A DNA stretch of 64,000 bases from CAZOVB01 sp964583095. GTDB lineage: Bacteria; Planctomycetota; Phycisphaerae; SM23-33. The notes below the pieces were generated by a model. It worked only from the letters and a program-made list of their open reading frames with translations. It was not told where the DNA came from and made no database searches. Shown here one piece after another: positions 8,574 through 16,767 of the stretch. Made by a program: the position numbers and the translations under genes. Positions within the stretch are counted from its first letter, which is position 1. Every line of letters starts with the position of its first letter. Where the stretch lies: assembly GCA_964583095.1 (NCBI GenBank), contig CAZOVB010000006.1:1-64000 (forward strand). Direction: 5' to 3'.

Positions 8574-11500
8574 TTACTTCTCCACCGGGACGATCTTGTG
8601 CTCGCGGTCCGGGCCGAACGGTTCGAACGGTTCCACCCTGATGCGCTTTCGGCCTCGGCGGCGGCTGTAGTGGTCGAAGTACGGAGCCCGGACGTCCAGC
8701 CAGGCCATCAGCAGTCGCATTTCGTCATCGGTCAGGAGCTTGCGATGTTTAGGGTCTTCGGCGAGCTTCTTGCCCAGCGGCGAGAGCGGAGCGCCGAACT
8801 GCAGCGGCTGGGTGACCTCGCCGTTGGTTTCATGCAGGATGAATACGACCTTGTCGTGCATGGCCTCCCAGCGGGGGCTGTCCTTCGGGGCGCCGCGGTA
8901 GCGGGAGGTGGGCCATTTCTGACCCGGCTCGAGGCCCCAGAGGCTTCGGTAGCTTTCCATGTAGCCCTGGGGACCTTTTTTGGACGTCAGGACCAGGTTG
9001 CCCTTGGGCTCCTTGTCGTTGTGGCACTTGACGCACTTGGCCTCGAAGACCGGCTGAATCATCTTCTCGTAGTTGATGAAGTTGGTGGCTCCCCAGGAGG
9101 GCTCGATGGGGCGCACGGGTTCGATGCCCATTGCCATTCCCTTGCCGCGAACCGTAACACCCTCCCCGCGCGTTTCGTGACAGCCGATGCAGCCACGGAA
9201 CTCACCGGGGGCGAATTCCACATGCGTCCGCATTCGCTGGAGCCCCCGGTAGTTCTCGTCCAGGGCCTGGAAGTAGAGCGGCGCGTCGGAGGGGACCTCG
9301 AACGAGGCTGAACCGTCTTCGAGCACCGGCACGATGCCGATTACCCGCACGGCTCCCTGTCCGGTTCCGCCGGGTCTGCGGAAGGTGCCGGTGAACTCGC
9401 ACCCGTGAAGCCAGAACATCTGTTCGAGGATGCGGATGTACTTGACCTGTCCCTTTTCGATGCCGGGCAGATCGTTGTAGACATTTTCGACATAACAGGT
9501 GGCGTGCGTCTTGCCGGGATCCCGCATGTCGGCGATGACCGGGGGCTTGAAGCGAGGCCGAAGCGGCATGACCGACATCGCTTCCATGAGCTTGTCGCGG
9601 TGGAGTAGTTCCTTGTTGCCCCATACATCAATGTAGCAAGCCTGGAAGTCGCAGCTGATGGGCATGTCGTAGCCGGCAGCGACGAGGAACGTCTTTTCGG
9701 TCAGGGCGAAAGGCTTGGCGTAGTACCCGCCAATGTAGGGGACGCCGCCTTCCTCGACCGGCCGCATGAGTTCTCCGCTGCCGCGCCCGATCGGGCTGGT
9801 ATAGGGCGTGACGCCGCGAATCCCGAGGGGGTTGTTGATGCCCATTGTCGGGTCGCAGACGACGACCATGCCCTCGTCTCCGGCGCGGTGGCTGGAGCCC
9901 GCGGCCACCAGCTTCTGCGAGTGGGGGATCGGTCGGGCATCCTTGAGCGCCTGGATGATCAGCTTATCGGGTATGTGAACGCGGTAGAAGCCGTCTGTGC
10001 CCGCCCCGTCGGGCCTGGCCGACCAGAGCGAGAAGATTTCATCCACGTTGCGTTCCTGGTAATCCCATCGCATGTAGACGATGCGGCCATCGTTGAGCAC
10101 GGCCGGGTAGGCGTCGTCATCCTTGCAATAGCTCAGGCGCCAGATGGTCTCCCCGTCGGGCAACAGGCGGTAGATGTTGGTGTGTTTGGCGCCGGCGTTG
10201 AGACACATAATGCCGGCCTCTGCGCGCGTGCTTCCGAAGACGACACTGCCATCGGGCAGCCAGGCAGGATCGACATCCTGGTAGTTGCTCTGGACGAGCG
10301 GCTTGAGATTCGATCCGTCCATGTCGATCTGATAGATCTGCTGGTTGTTGTTGCGCCCGGGCCCGTCCATGCGGGAGAAGACGATCTTGTCTGCGTCGAA
10401 CCACAGATCCAAGTCCTGAACATACCCTGTGGGAAGCTGATCCTTGATCAGCGATCGTGTTGGCGAGTCGGGCTCCAGACCTGTCTGGACGAAGATGTCC
10501 CCGCCGGGGGGGAACTTGTTTGCATTATGGATGGTGGGCTGGATGTGGTGGCCACCCGAGAATCGCTTGAGATAGACCAGGGAGTCGAAGTCAATATCCC
10601 TGCCGCCCAGCACGACCGGGCGGACCGTCTTGCGCCAGGCAAGCCAGGCGCTGCGCTGAGAGGCGAGGTCGTCGCCGGCCAGGGCGGCCATGAGCTTTTC
10701 GTGGGCGGTTTCCATCTGGGCAACGGCGTCGTTTTCGCCGGCATAGTTCTCCGCAACCCACTTGGCCTTTTGGCGGGCGCGCCGCATGACATCCTTGCTG
10801 AGGGTGGCCAGGTCGGCCGCGCGCCGGTGCATGCCCAGGGTGATGGCCTGGCGGGTGTAGTCCAGGGCCAGGTGCTGCGAGGCCGGGACAGCCATCCACT
10901 TCTTGAACCATTCCGGCGGGTTCTCGCCGGGCCATGCTTCCCCGTTGCGATCGTTGTCGATGCCGACCTTGATCTGTATCGCCCAGTCCGCCATTGCGCG
11001 AACGAACGGGTCCTGGCTGTCGAGGAAGTCCGCAGCCCGCTTGGCCAGCTGGGACGGCATGGTGGGCGTTCTTCGGTTTCCGTTGTCGGCGTAGAGGTGT
11101 CCGCTGGGCAGGCACTCGCTGAGGACCTGCAAAAGCAACTCTACCGCGGCCGACTCGGCGTAAGGGCTATCTGCCTTGGCCAGGGCATCGACGATCGGAA
11201 GCGTCAGTTCAACGAGCTTCTCGGGTTCGGGCTTTGCTTTTCGGCCGAATTCGCGGTCGAGGCCTCTGTCGCCGGTGCGGAGCTTCATTACGTAGTCACT
11301 GCTGTTGTGAAGGGCGAAAGCAGCGGCGGCGAATTCCCGGCTGGCCTCGTCCTTGTCGTAGACGGCCAGGAGTTTCTGCGCCAGCCCATCGGGGCCGAGC
11401 TTCTCCATTTCCTTCTGGATCTCCAGGCCTCGCTGGACGATCTCGGCGCTGATATAGATTCCGCCGGTGCTGGAGCCGTTTCGCCGGGCCCATTCCATCG

Positions 11501-11624
11501 AGGCCAGTTGCGCAGGGGAATAGGTGGAAATCTTCGTAAGCGGCTGGTCTGGTGCCTCGGCCCAGGAGGCGCCTACGGTGGCCAGGAGGGCGATAACGAT
11601 GATAGTGGCTCTGGGTTTACTCAT
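8574..11624 (-). CDS. Secreted PD40/di-haem cytochrome protein (hydrazine synthase alpha-related)
   Basis: A 1016-residue exported protein with signal peptide MSKPRATIIVIALLATVGAS and cleavage near SWAEA. The N-terminal third is helical. The centre has TolB/PD40-type propeller repeats such as IYQIDMDGSNLKPL and DPAWLPDGSVVF. The C-terminal third has two CxxCH c-type haem sites, CIGCH (about residue 811) and CVKCH (about residue 862). This architecture is widespread in Planctomycetota and is annotated as related to the middle domain of hydrazine synthase alpha. That relation does not imply anammox: no hydrazine synthase partners are seen here. An electron-transfer or redox-sensing surface role is an inference. 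ATG 11624 is chosen for its GGAG and the signal peptide; the frame extends to 11654. Confidence 0.8.
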   Translation of the reverse strand: MSKPRATIIVIALLATVGASWAEAPDQPLTKISTYSPAQLASMEWARRNGSSTGGIYISAEIVQRGLEIQKEMEKLGPDGLAQKLLAVYDKDEASREFAAAAFALHNSSDYVMKLRTGDRGLDREFGRKAKPEPEKLVELTLPIVDALAKADSPYAESAAVELLLQVLSECLPSGHLYADNGNRRTPTMPSQLAKRAADFLDSQDPFVRAMADWAIQIKVGIDNDRNGEAWPGENPPEWFKKWMAVPASQHLALDYTRQAITLGMHRRAADLATLSKDVMRRARQKAKWVAENYAGENDAVAQMETAHEKLMAALAGDDLASQRSAWLAWRKTVRPVVLGGRDIDFDSLVYLKRFSGGHHIQPTIHNANKFPPGGDIFVQTGLEPDSPTRSLIKDQLPTGYVQDLDLWFDADKIVFSRMDGPGRNNNQQIYQIDMDGSNLKPLVQSNYQDVDPAWLPDGSVVFGSTRAEAGIMCLNAGAKHTNIYRLLPDGETIWRLSYCKDDDAYPAVLNDGRIVYMRWDYQERNVDEIFSLWSARPDGAGTDGFYRVHIPDKLIIQALKDARPIPHSQKLVAAGSSHRAGDEGMVVVCDPTMGINNPLGIRGVTPYTSPIGRGSGELMRPVEEGGVPYIGGYYAKPFALTEKTFLVAAGYDMPISCDFQACYIDVWGNKELLHRDKLMEAMSVMPLRPRFKPPVIADMRDPGKTHATCYVENVYNDLPGIEKGQVKYIRILEQMFWLHGCEFTGTFRRPGGTGQGAVRVIGIVPVLEDGSASFEVPSDAPLYFQALDENYRGLQRMRTHVEFAPGEFRGCIGCHETRGEGVTVRGKGMAMGIEPVRPIEPSWGATNFINYEKMIQPVFEAKCVKCHNDKEPKGNLVLTSKKGPQGYMESYRSLWGLEPGQKWPTSRYRGAPKDSPRWEAMHDKVVFILHETNGEVTQPLQFGAPLSPLGKKLAEDPKHRKLLTDDEMRLLMAWLDVRAPYFDHYSRRRGRKRIRVEPFEPFGPDREHKIVPVEK

Positions 11625-11703
11625 GATTCTCCGTCCGTTTTGTAACAGGTGCAAGTGCGGGATCCGGTCCCGAGCAGCCTGAAGACCAGGTCAACACTTT
11701 CGG

Positions 11704-11712
11704 ATTGTATCA
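11704..11712 (-). promoter_or_regulatory. Candidate extended -10 promoter for the PD40/cytochrome gene
   Basis: On the minus strand TGATACAAT combines an extended TGN with TACAAT (5 of 6 to TATAAT), about 80 bases upstream of ATG 11624. The -35 is poor, as expected for an extended -10 type. The remaining gene-free DNA between 11625 and 11981 holds only this and a terminator. Confidence 0.35.
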
Positions 11713-11840
11713 AATTGTTTAATCTCCTTCCAGGCGCAGAGTTCTGCTTTAAATCGGTTTCCAGGGCGCTTCTTTGCGGCGCCGGCCCGACTCTGAAAGG
11801 GCTATGCTTTGGAACGGTGGGATATCCCTGTATGGCCCGG

Positions 11841-11892
11841 GCCGGAAAAAGCAAGCCGCCCGAGGCCGGGTACAAACCCGGCCTCGGGCGGC
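11841..11892 (-). terminator. Strong intrinsic terminator of the metallophosphoesterase gene
   Basis: A perfect 16-bp stem (11855-11870 with 11877-11892) with a 6-base loop. On the minus strand it is followed by TTGCTTTTTCC. It lies about 90 bases beyond the stop at 11982. The T-run is only on the minus side. Confidence 0.8.
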
Positions 11893-11981
11893 AGCACGTA
11901 GCGTTCTCCCTGGCTTGGGGGGGGTAAGCAGGCTGTCGATGCGGATCCAGCCAAAAGCTGGACTTAACAGAACAAAACAGA

Positions 11982-13316
11982 CTAATAGAGCCGTTGATCA
12001 GCCATCTGCTGGTTCAGGGCGGTGGCGTAGCGCCCCAGTTGCGTTACCTGCGTGCCTGCAAGGGGTTTGGGGCCCAGCGAAGCGGTCCACATCTCAAAGC
12101 CTCTGCCTTCCCGTTCCTTGGGCAGATAGAGTGCCAATGCACTGACGCTCTGCCAACTCAGGAAGCCCAGGTGTTGGGGGTCCATCTGGGCCGGACGATA
12201 GATATGGCGCCAGGTCCCGGCATTGAAATAGATCCTGCAGGTGGTTCCCTGCGGATCATCCAGCATCTCCAGGGGGTGCATCTCGGGCTGATGGGTGTGG
12301 GCGTAGACGACGTTACGCGCCTGGCCGGATCGGATCGCCTCCTCCTGGAAGGCATGGCGGACATATTGGGCCCTGTCCCCCTGAAGAGTCCGCAGGGGCA
12401 TATGTTCGATATCGTGCACCGAAAGGTGTCGGCTGAGTCTAAGGCCCATGGACAGCGCGTCGGTCATGCTCAGCCTCCAGGGGACCTCGTGGTTTGTCAG
12501 GAAGGAAATCTCCAAAAACTCCTCTACCAGTTGGTTCCATGTCTCTCGGACCACCGAGGAGATTTCGGGGCTCTTGGCCTGGAGGCATACGGAGCGAACC
12601 AGCAGCGGAGCATCTACAAGCGGTCGCATGTAATGGAGACGTTCGAGCCTGGCCAGCAGGAGTGGATCGCTGTCGCGCCCGATCTTCTCAAGGACGCGCA
12701 GCGGGAACCTGGCCAGCAGATCGATCAGAATGGCACTGGAAAGGCTGGCGGGGGTTTCCTCGCCATCGAAACTCAGGGGGTCGTAGATATCGGCGTGTCG
12801 CGCCACTGTGGCATATTCCTCAAAGAAAGCCTCACGCGAAAACAGGTGGCTCTCGAATCGCCGCGGATTGCTCAGGCCAAGGAAATCCGCCGCCCGTGTA
12901 CGGGCTTCTCCAAAGAGATTCACCAGACGATCGTGGTTGCCGATGATATAGCGCGTTTTGAGGGCGATGCCCTCGGCGGCCATCTCCTTGCGGAAGTCCG
13001 CCAGGGCCTCGGCGAAACGCCGGTTGTTCTGTTCCGAGCAGATCCGGTGGAGGATCTCGCCGGTCACCTGGCGAAGATTGTGATGAATCGGGTCGTGCTG
13101 GTGGGGAGAAGACCAGGGGCGGAGACTCGATTTGAGCCAGTAGCTCGAGCGGGTGATGTCAAAGACATCTCCCAGCAGGACCAGGTCGATCTCCTCGGTG
13201 TGGGCGTCCCGGGCCATCTGGGCCAGTTCCCGGGTGAAACGTTCACCGGCGTGGGGGTCCATGGTGGGGCCGACACTGGCGTCGGTCAGGTGCAGATCGG
13301 CGATGAAGACGAGCAT
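11982..13316 (-). CDS. Calcineurin-like metallophosphoesterase
   Basis: A 444-residue cytoplasmic protein. The family's metal motifs are clear: D-x-H in MLVFIADLHLTD at the N-terminus, GDVFD (about residue 48), GNHDR (about 120) and a C-terminal H-x-H in YAHTHQPE. The insert between GNHDR and the HxH motif is long and helical, so the substrate may be large or unusual; it is not recognised. The start 13316 has AAAGGAGA upstream and puts the D-x-H motif at the very N-terminus. The frame continues to 13445 without support. It lies downstream of the XylR-type regulator on the same strand, 165 bases apart, and ends at a strong terminator. Confidence 0.85.
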   Translation of the reverse strand: MLVFIADLHLTDASVGPTMDPHAGERFTRELAQMARDAHTEEIDLVLLGDVFDITRSSYWLKSSLRPWSSPHQHDPIHHNLRQVTGEILHRICSEQNNRRFAEALADFRKEMAAEGIALKTRYIIGNHDRLVNLFGEARTRAADFLGLSNPRRFESHLFSREAFFEEYATVARHADIYDPLSFDGEETPASLSSAILIDLLARFPLRVLEKIGRDSDPLLLARLERLHYMRPLVDAPLLVRSVCLQAKSPEISSVVRETWNQLVEEFLEISFLTNHEVPWRLSMTDALSMGLRLSRHLSVHDIEHMPLRTLQGDRAQYVRHAFQEEAIRSGQARNVVYAHTHQPEMHPLEMLDDPQGTTCRIYFNAGTWRHIYRPAQMDPQHLGFLSWQSVSALALYLPKEREGRGFEMWTASLGPKPLAGTQVTQLGRYATALNQQMADQRLY

Positions 13317-13481
13317 GGGACGTCTCCTTTCGTTGCGTCCGGATCCGGGGCCCAGAGGGCGGCTCCGACAGAACCTGGACTTGCCGATCCTATTGTAGGG
13401 GCGCCCGATGGGCTTGGCCAAGCCCGCGGATTTCGCCGGTTTCATCCAGGGCCTTTAAGAGCGCCGGCAAGAGGGATGGAG

Positions 13482-14669
13482 CTAGAAGGTTCCCTCGGGG
13501 GCCTCCGAAGCGCACCGGAACTCCCAGCGGTACTCCGAGGGGGACATGCCGGTTTCCTGGCGGAATACGACGCTGAGGCGTTTGGATTCCTTGAATCCCG
13601 CTGCCAGGGCGACCTGGCTCATGGGCAGGTCCGATTGGGCCAGCAGTTCCTTGGCGCGATTGAGCTGCGAATAGCGAATCTCGGCATGAGGGCTGTGGCC
13701 CAGTTGGGCTGCGAAACGCCGTTCCAGTTCCCTGCGCGACAGGGAGACGACCGGGAGCACGTCGGTGACTTTGATGGAGTCGGCCACGTGTTCGTGGATG
13801 TAGCGGACCGCGGCGCTGAGTTGCGGATCGGAAAAGACGACGGTATCGCTGCTGTCGCGGACCACCACGCCGCTGGGGGAGATATGGACGGGTTTGTCGG
13901 GTGCGGGTTGGCCGTGGAGCATGTTGTGCAGCAGACTTGCGGCCTCGTAGCCGATGCGCTCTTCGGCCAGGGCGACACTGGAGAGAGAGACGTCGGCCAG
14001 TTCGCATTCGATTTCATCGTTTCCCACGCCGACAATGAGCAACTGGTCCGGAATGGGAATGCCCGCCGAAAGAGCGCCCTGAACCAGCGTCTTTGCCCCG
14101 GTGTCCACGCAGGACAGGACGCCGACGGGTCTGGGCAGGGACAAGGCCCATTGCCCGAGTTTCTGTCGGTGCTCGGCCCAGGACCATCGTTGGCCGAGCT
14201 GCCTGGAACCGGGATAGACCTGGACCGGGCCTCGACCGGCGCGCTGAATGCAGTCTGCAAACGCCTGGTAGCGCCCGGCGCTGAAGGCGTATCCTTCCAG
14301 GCCGATATAGCCGAAGCGTTCCACGCCCTGGTGGATAAGATACTCAGCGGCCTTTTCGCCGATCTGGGTATTGTCACTGGTCACCTGGGGGAAGAGATCG
14401 GTGGGGTGGCAGTCGCCGACATTGATGACGGGGCAACTGCACTTCTGCAGGGTCTGAACCATTTCCGGCGTGCTGATGTCGCAGATTACGCCCTTGGCCG
14501 AGGAACCTGGCTGGTCGAGCTTGTCGCCGAGTTGATCCAGCGGCACGACATCGAAATGGAACGGGCGTTCCGGGCAGCTGCGCACGTAATGCACGACGCC
14601 TCGAAGGACCCCGCGGGAATAGGAACTTGTCAGGTGAAGGGCGAGTATGATTCTTGCAGGTTGGGCCAT
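13482..14669 (-). CDS. XylR-type AraC-family transcriptional regulator
   Basis: 395 residues. Residues 1-270 form a LacI/periplasmic-binding-like sugar-sensing domain (RIILALHLTSSYSRGVLRG, VGVGNDEIE, EERIGYEAA). The last 100 residues carry paired AraC helix-turn-helix motifs (VSLSRRELERRF; LPMSQVALAAGFKESKRLSV). This is the architecture of E. coli XylR, which is common in planctomycetes as a sugar-responsive activator. The effector is unknown. ATG 14669 starts right at the sensing domain; alternative ATGs at 14729 and 14774 add sequence without homology. Palindromes in the upstream region are candidate operators. No sugar pathway gene adjoins it, so its target may be distant. Confidence 0.88.
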   Translation of the reverse strand: MAQPARIILALHLTSSYSRGVLRGVVHYVRSCPERPFHFDVVPLDQLGDKLDQPGSSAKGVICDISTPEMVQTLQKCSCPVINVGDCHPTDLFPQVTSDNTQIGEKAAEYLIHQGVERFGYIGLEGYAFSAGRYQAFADCIQRAGRGPVQVYPGSRQLGQRWSWAEHRQKLGQWALSLPRPVGVLSCVDTGAKTLVQGALSAGIPIPDQLLIVGVGNDEIECELADVSLSSVALAEERIGYEAASLLHNMLHGQPAPDKPVHISPSGVVVRDSSDTVVFSDPQLSAAVRYIHEHVADSIKVTDVLPVVSLSRRELERRFAAQLGHSPHAEIRYSQLNRAKELLAQSDLPMSQVALAAGFKESKRLSVVFRQETGMSPSEYRWEFRCASEAPEGTF

Positions 14670-14760
14670 GGAACTGTCTGCACCCCTGGTTGAGGGCGTG
14701 TCTGGTCTTTCGGGTCTTGGGATTGACATGCACGGGGCATCGGGGGCAACCTTGCTTCCG

Positions 14761-14795
14761 ATGCTCATGAGCATTATCTTACCGACTGTCGACAG
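14761..14795. promoter_or_regulatory. Candidate promoter and palindromic operators upstream of the XylR-type regulator
   Basis: ATGCTCATGAGCAT (14761-14774) is a perfect 14-bp palindrome and CTGTCGACAG (14786-14795) a perfect 10-bp one. Between them the minus strand has GATAAT (14773-14778), a good -10 box; the -35 is weak, as expected for an activator-dependent promoter. The arrangement suggests autoregulation, or control of the divergent gene at 14848. Inference only. Confidence 0.35.
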
Positions 14796-14847
14796 CTAAG
14801 TGTGATCGTTTTGCCCGATTGGGGCGAATTCTATACGGAGTTTTTGT

Positions 14848-15783
14848 ATGTCGATCAAGATGGATTGTCAAAAATGCGGGGGGAAGATCAGCGTGGACGA
14901 CGGCTTTGCCGGAGGCGTCTGCCGCTGTCCATACTGCAAGGAGACGATCGTTGTGGCCGGCAACTCGTCTTCCAGCGGCCAGGACAAGGACCGTCCCGAC
15001 GCGCCCCCGCCGGCCCGTCCGGAACCCCAGGAAGACACGGTTCCCGAGGCCCGGGCGGTGGTTCCGCCGGCCCCCGGGGATTCACGTCCGATGTCCCGTT
15101 GCAAGGCCCGGCATGCCGGACGGGCCAAACGCGTGCAGATTGCGCTGATGGCGATCCTGTTGATCTTCGCCGTGGGCCTAGGCGGGGTGGTCTACATCGT
15201 CATTGCTTCCAGCCGGGGGACAGACGCTGCCGAGGCCGGCGGCCAGGGGGTGGGTCCCGAAGAGAACAGACCGGCCGGCCCGCTGATGCTGGAGCGGATG
15301 ACCATGACGCCCCCGGTGATCTTTGTCATCGATGCCGGCGGAAGTATGGAAGCCGGCCAGAATAAATTCGACCTGGCCGTCAAGTCCGTGCTGGACGCTC
15401 TTGACGAACTGCCCGCAGAAGCCAAGGCCAACGTCCTGATCTGCCGCGAAAACCAGGTCGTTCGCGTCAGCCCGGAGCTGTCGGGGCCGCGCCGCATCCG
15501 CCAGGCGCTGGAGGAAACTCACCTCCAGATTTATCCCGACGGGGCGACCAACTCTCAACTGACCCAGGCCCTGACAGCGGTCCTGGAGGCCCAGCCTTTG
15601 CAGGTGTTCCTGATGATCAACAAACGCTTCAGCCCGGAAGAGGTGGCCCGAAAGTACCAGGAATCCCAGACCCGGTTGGTCGTCGTATCCATGCTCGGCC
15701 GGCGCGAAGGAGGCCGGGACGTGGAGGAACTCGAAGCCTTTGCCCAGAAGGCGGGCGGGGCCTTTATGGTTTTCGATCGTTAA
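14848..15783 (+). CDS. Zinc-ribbon, single-TM, VWA-like domain protein
   Basis: 311 residues. The N-terminal zinc ribbon has CQKC (7-10) and CPYC (about 27-30). A Pro-rich linker follows, then one TM helix (about 95-120; IALMAILLIFAVGLGGVVYIV). The C-terminal domain resembles a von Willebrand A domain: VIFVIDAGGSM gives D-x-G-x-S, a variant of the D-x-S-x-S metal site. The ribbon would be cytoplasmic and the VWA outside. Planctomycetes carry many such proteins of unknown role. The start is supported by ACGGAG 7 bases upstream. yggS follows after 39 bases, so the two may share a transcript. Confidence 0.7.
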   Translation: MSIKMDCQKCGGKISVDDGFAGGVCRCPYCKETIVVAGNSSSSGQDKDRPDAPPPARPEPQEDTVPEARAVVPPAPGDSRPMSRCKARHAGRAKRVQIALMAILLIFAVGLGGVVYIVIASSRGTDAAEAGGQGVGPEENRPAGPLMLERMTMTPPVIFVIDAGGSMEAGQNKFDLAVKSVLDALDELPAEAKANVLICRENQVVRVSPELSGPRRIRQALEETHLQIYPDGATNSQLTQALTAVLEAQPLQVFLMINKRFSPEEVARKYQESQTRLVVVSMLGRREGGRDVEELEAFAQKAGGAFMVFDR

Positions 15784-15822
15784 CCCCTTGCTCGCCGAGG
15801 CTTGGCTCGCTAGAGTACCGCC

Positions 15823-16545
15823 ATGGCCGTCACTCGCAACAAGATCCAGCGAAACCTCGATATCATCTGCAAGAACATCGAGATCGCCTGCGCCCGCAGT
15901 CATCGCCACCCGGAGGATATTTCCCTGGTGGCGGTCACCAAGAGCGTGGAGATGGACACGATCCGCAACCTGCTCGACGTGGGCCTGACCGACCTGGGAG
16001 AATCGAAGGTCCAGCAACTCCTCCAGCGCAGTGAAGAGATGGATGCCTATCTCAAGCGTCGTCGCAATGAGCTGCGAGGCCCGGTTCGCTGGCACCTGGT
16101 GGGGCATCTGCAGCGCAACAAGATCAACCAGGCTCTCAAAGCCGCTTCGTATATCCACTCGGTGGATTCGCTGCGACTGGCCGAAGAAATCCAGGCCCGG
16201 GCCCAGCGGGCCGGGCGGACCGTGGATATCTTCCTCCAGGTCAACTGCACCAACGAAGACCGGAAGTTCGGCTGCGCGGTAGGAGCGGCCCTGCATCTGG
16301 GCGAGTCGATCTCGACGCTCAAGAACCTTCGGCTGATCGGGCTGATGACAATGGGCAAACTCAATGACGAGGCCGAGACGCGACTGGCGTTTGGTCGCCT
16401 GCGGGAACTCTTTGAGGAAATGCGGCTCGAGAAGATCGGAGGGCCGGCGTTTCGTCACCTTTCGATGGGGATGAGCGACGATTACGTGATCGCTGTCGAG
16501 GAAGGCGCGACGGTTCTGCGGATCGGCTCGGCCCTGTTCCGGTGA
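15823..16545 (+). CDS. yggS: YggS/PROSC-type pyridoxal phosphate homeostasis protein
   Basis: A 240-residue single-domain alanine-racemase-fold protein that binds PLP and buffers its cellular level; it is not an active racemase. Diagnostic features: LVAVTK with PLP-lysine Lys40, GESKVQQL, WHLVGHLQRNK, RLIGLMTMG, and C-terminal LSMGMSDDY with LRIGSALF. Length is normal for the family. No strong ribosome site precedes the ATG, and the 39-base gap to the upstream gene suggests co-transcription. A PLP enzyme of serine synthesis lies immediately downstream but appears to have its own promoter. Confidence 0.92.
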   Translation: MAVTRNKIQRNLDIICKNIEIACARSHRHPEDISLVAVTKSVEMDTIRNLLDVGLTDLGESKVQQLLQRSEEMDAYLKRRRNELRGPVRWHLVGHLQRNKINQALKAASYIHSVDSLRLAEEIQARAQRAGRTVDIFLQVNCTNEDRKFGCAVGAALHLGESISTLKNLRLIGLMTMGKLNDEAETRLAFGRLRELFEEMRLEKIGGPAFRHLSMGMSDDYVIAVEEGATVLRIGSALFR

Positions 16546-16584
16546 TATCGAATTAGTTTTTCTCACGTCGGGCCTCAGTGGGAG

Positions 16585-16613
16585 TTGACAATACCCCTGC
16601 GGGTCCCTAGACT
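16585..16613 (+). promoter_or_regulatory. Candidate sigma-70-type promoter of the serine operon
   Basis: TTGACA (16585-16590), a 17-base spacer and TAGACT (16608-16613) lie in the 222-base gap after yggS. The predicted leader is about 150 bases long. Confidence 0.5.
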
Positions 16614-16767
16614 TTGTAACTATCCCGTTGCAGTCGAGCAAAAGGGGAAACGGCTCGGCAGCGGCGGTTGAACTGTGCAACGCGACAGCGAGGCAACCGT
16701 AGCAAGGTGCTGCGGCTCTGCCGGCTAGCTCCTGTCGCCGACTCTTGAGGAAAGGACGGAAAGGTCC

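Noticed and set aside
6715..8670. A 651-codon plus-strand open frame
   Set aside because: Antisense to the Asp-box protein, which has a signal peptide, repeats and a ribosome site; the plus frame has no recognisable domain.
8574..11624. Evidence for anammox metabolism
   Set aside because: Only a family-level resemblance to hydrazine synthase alpha; no beta/gamma subunits or hydrazine dehydrogenase in the window, and the family is common in non-anammox planctomycetes.
11994..14693. An 899-codon plus-strand open frame
   Set aside because: Antisense to the metallophosphoesterase and the XylR-type regulator, both motif-supported.
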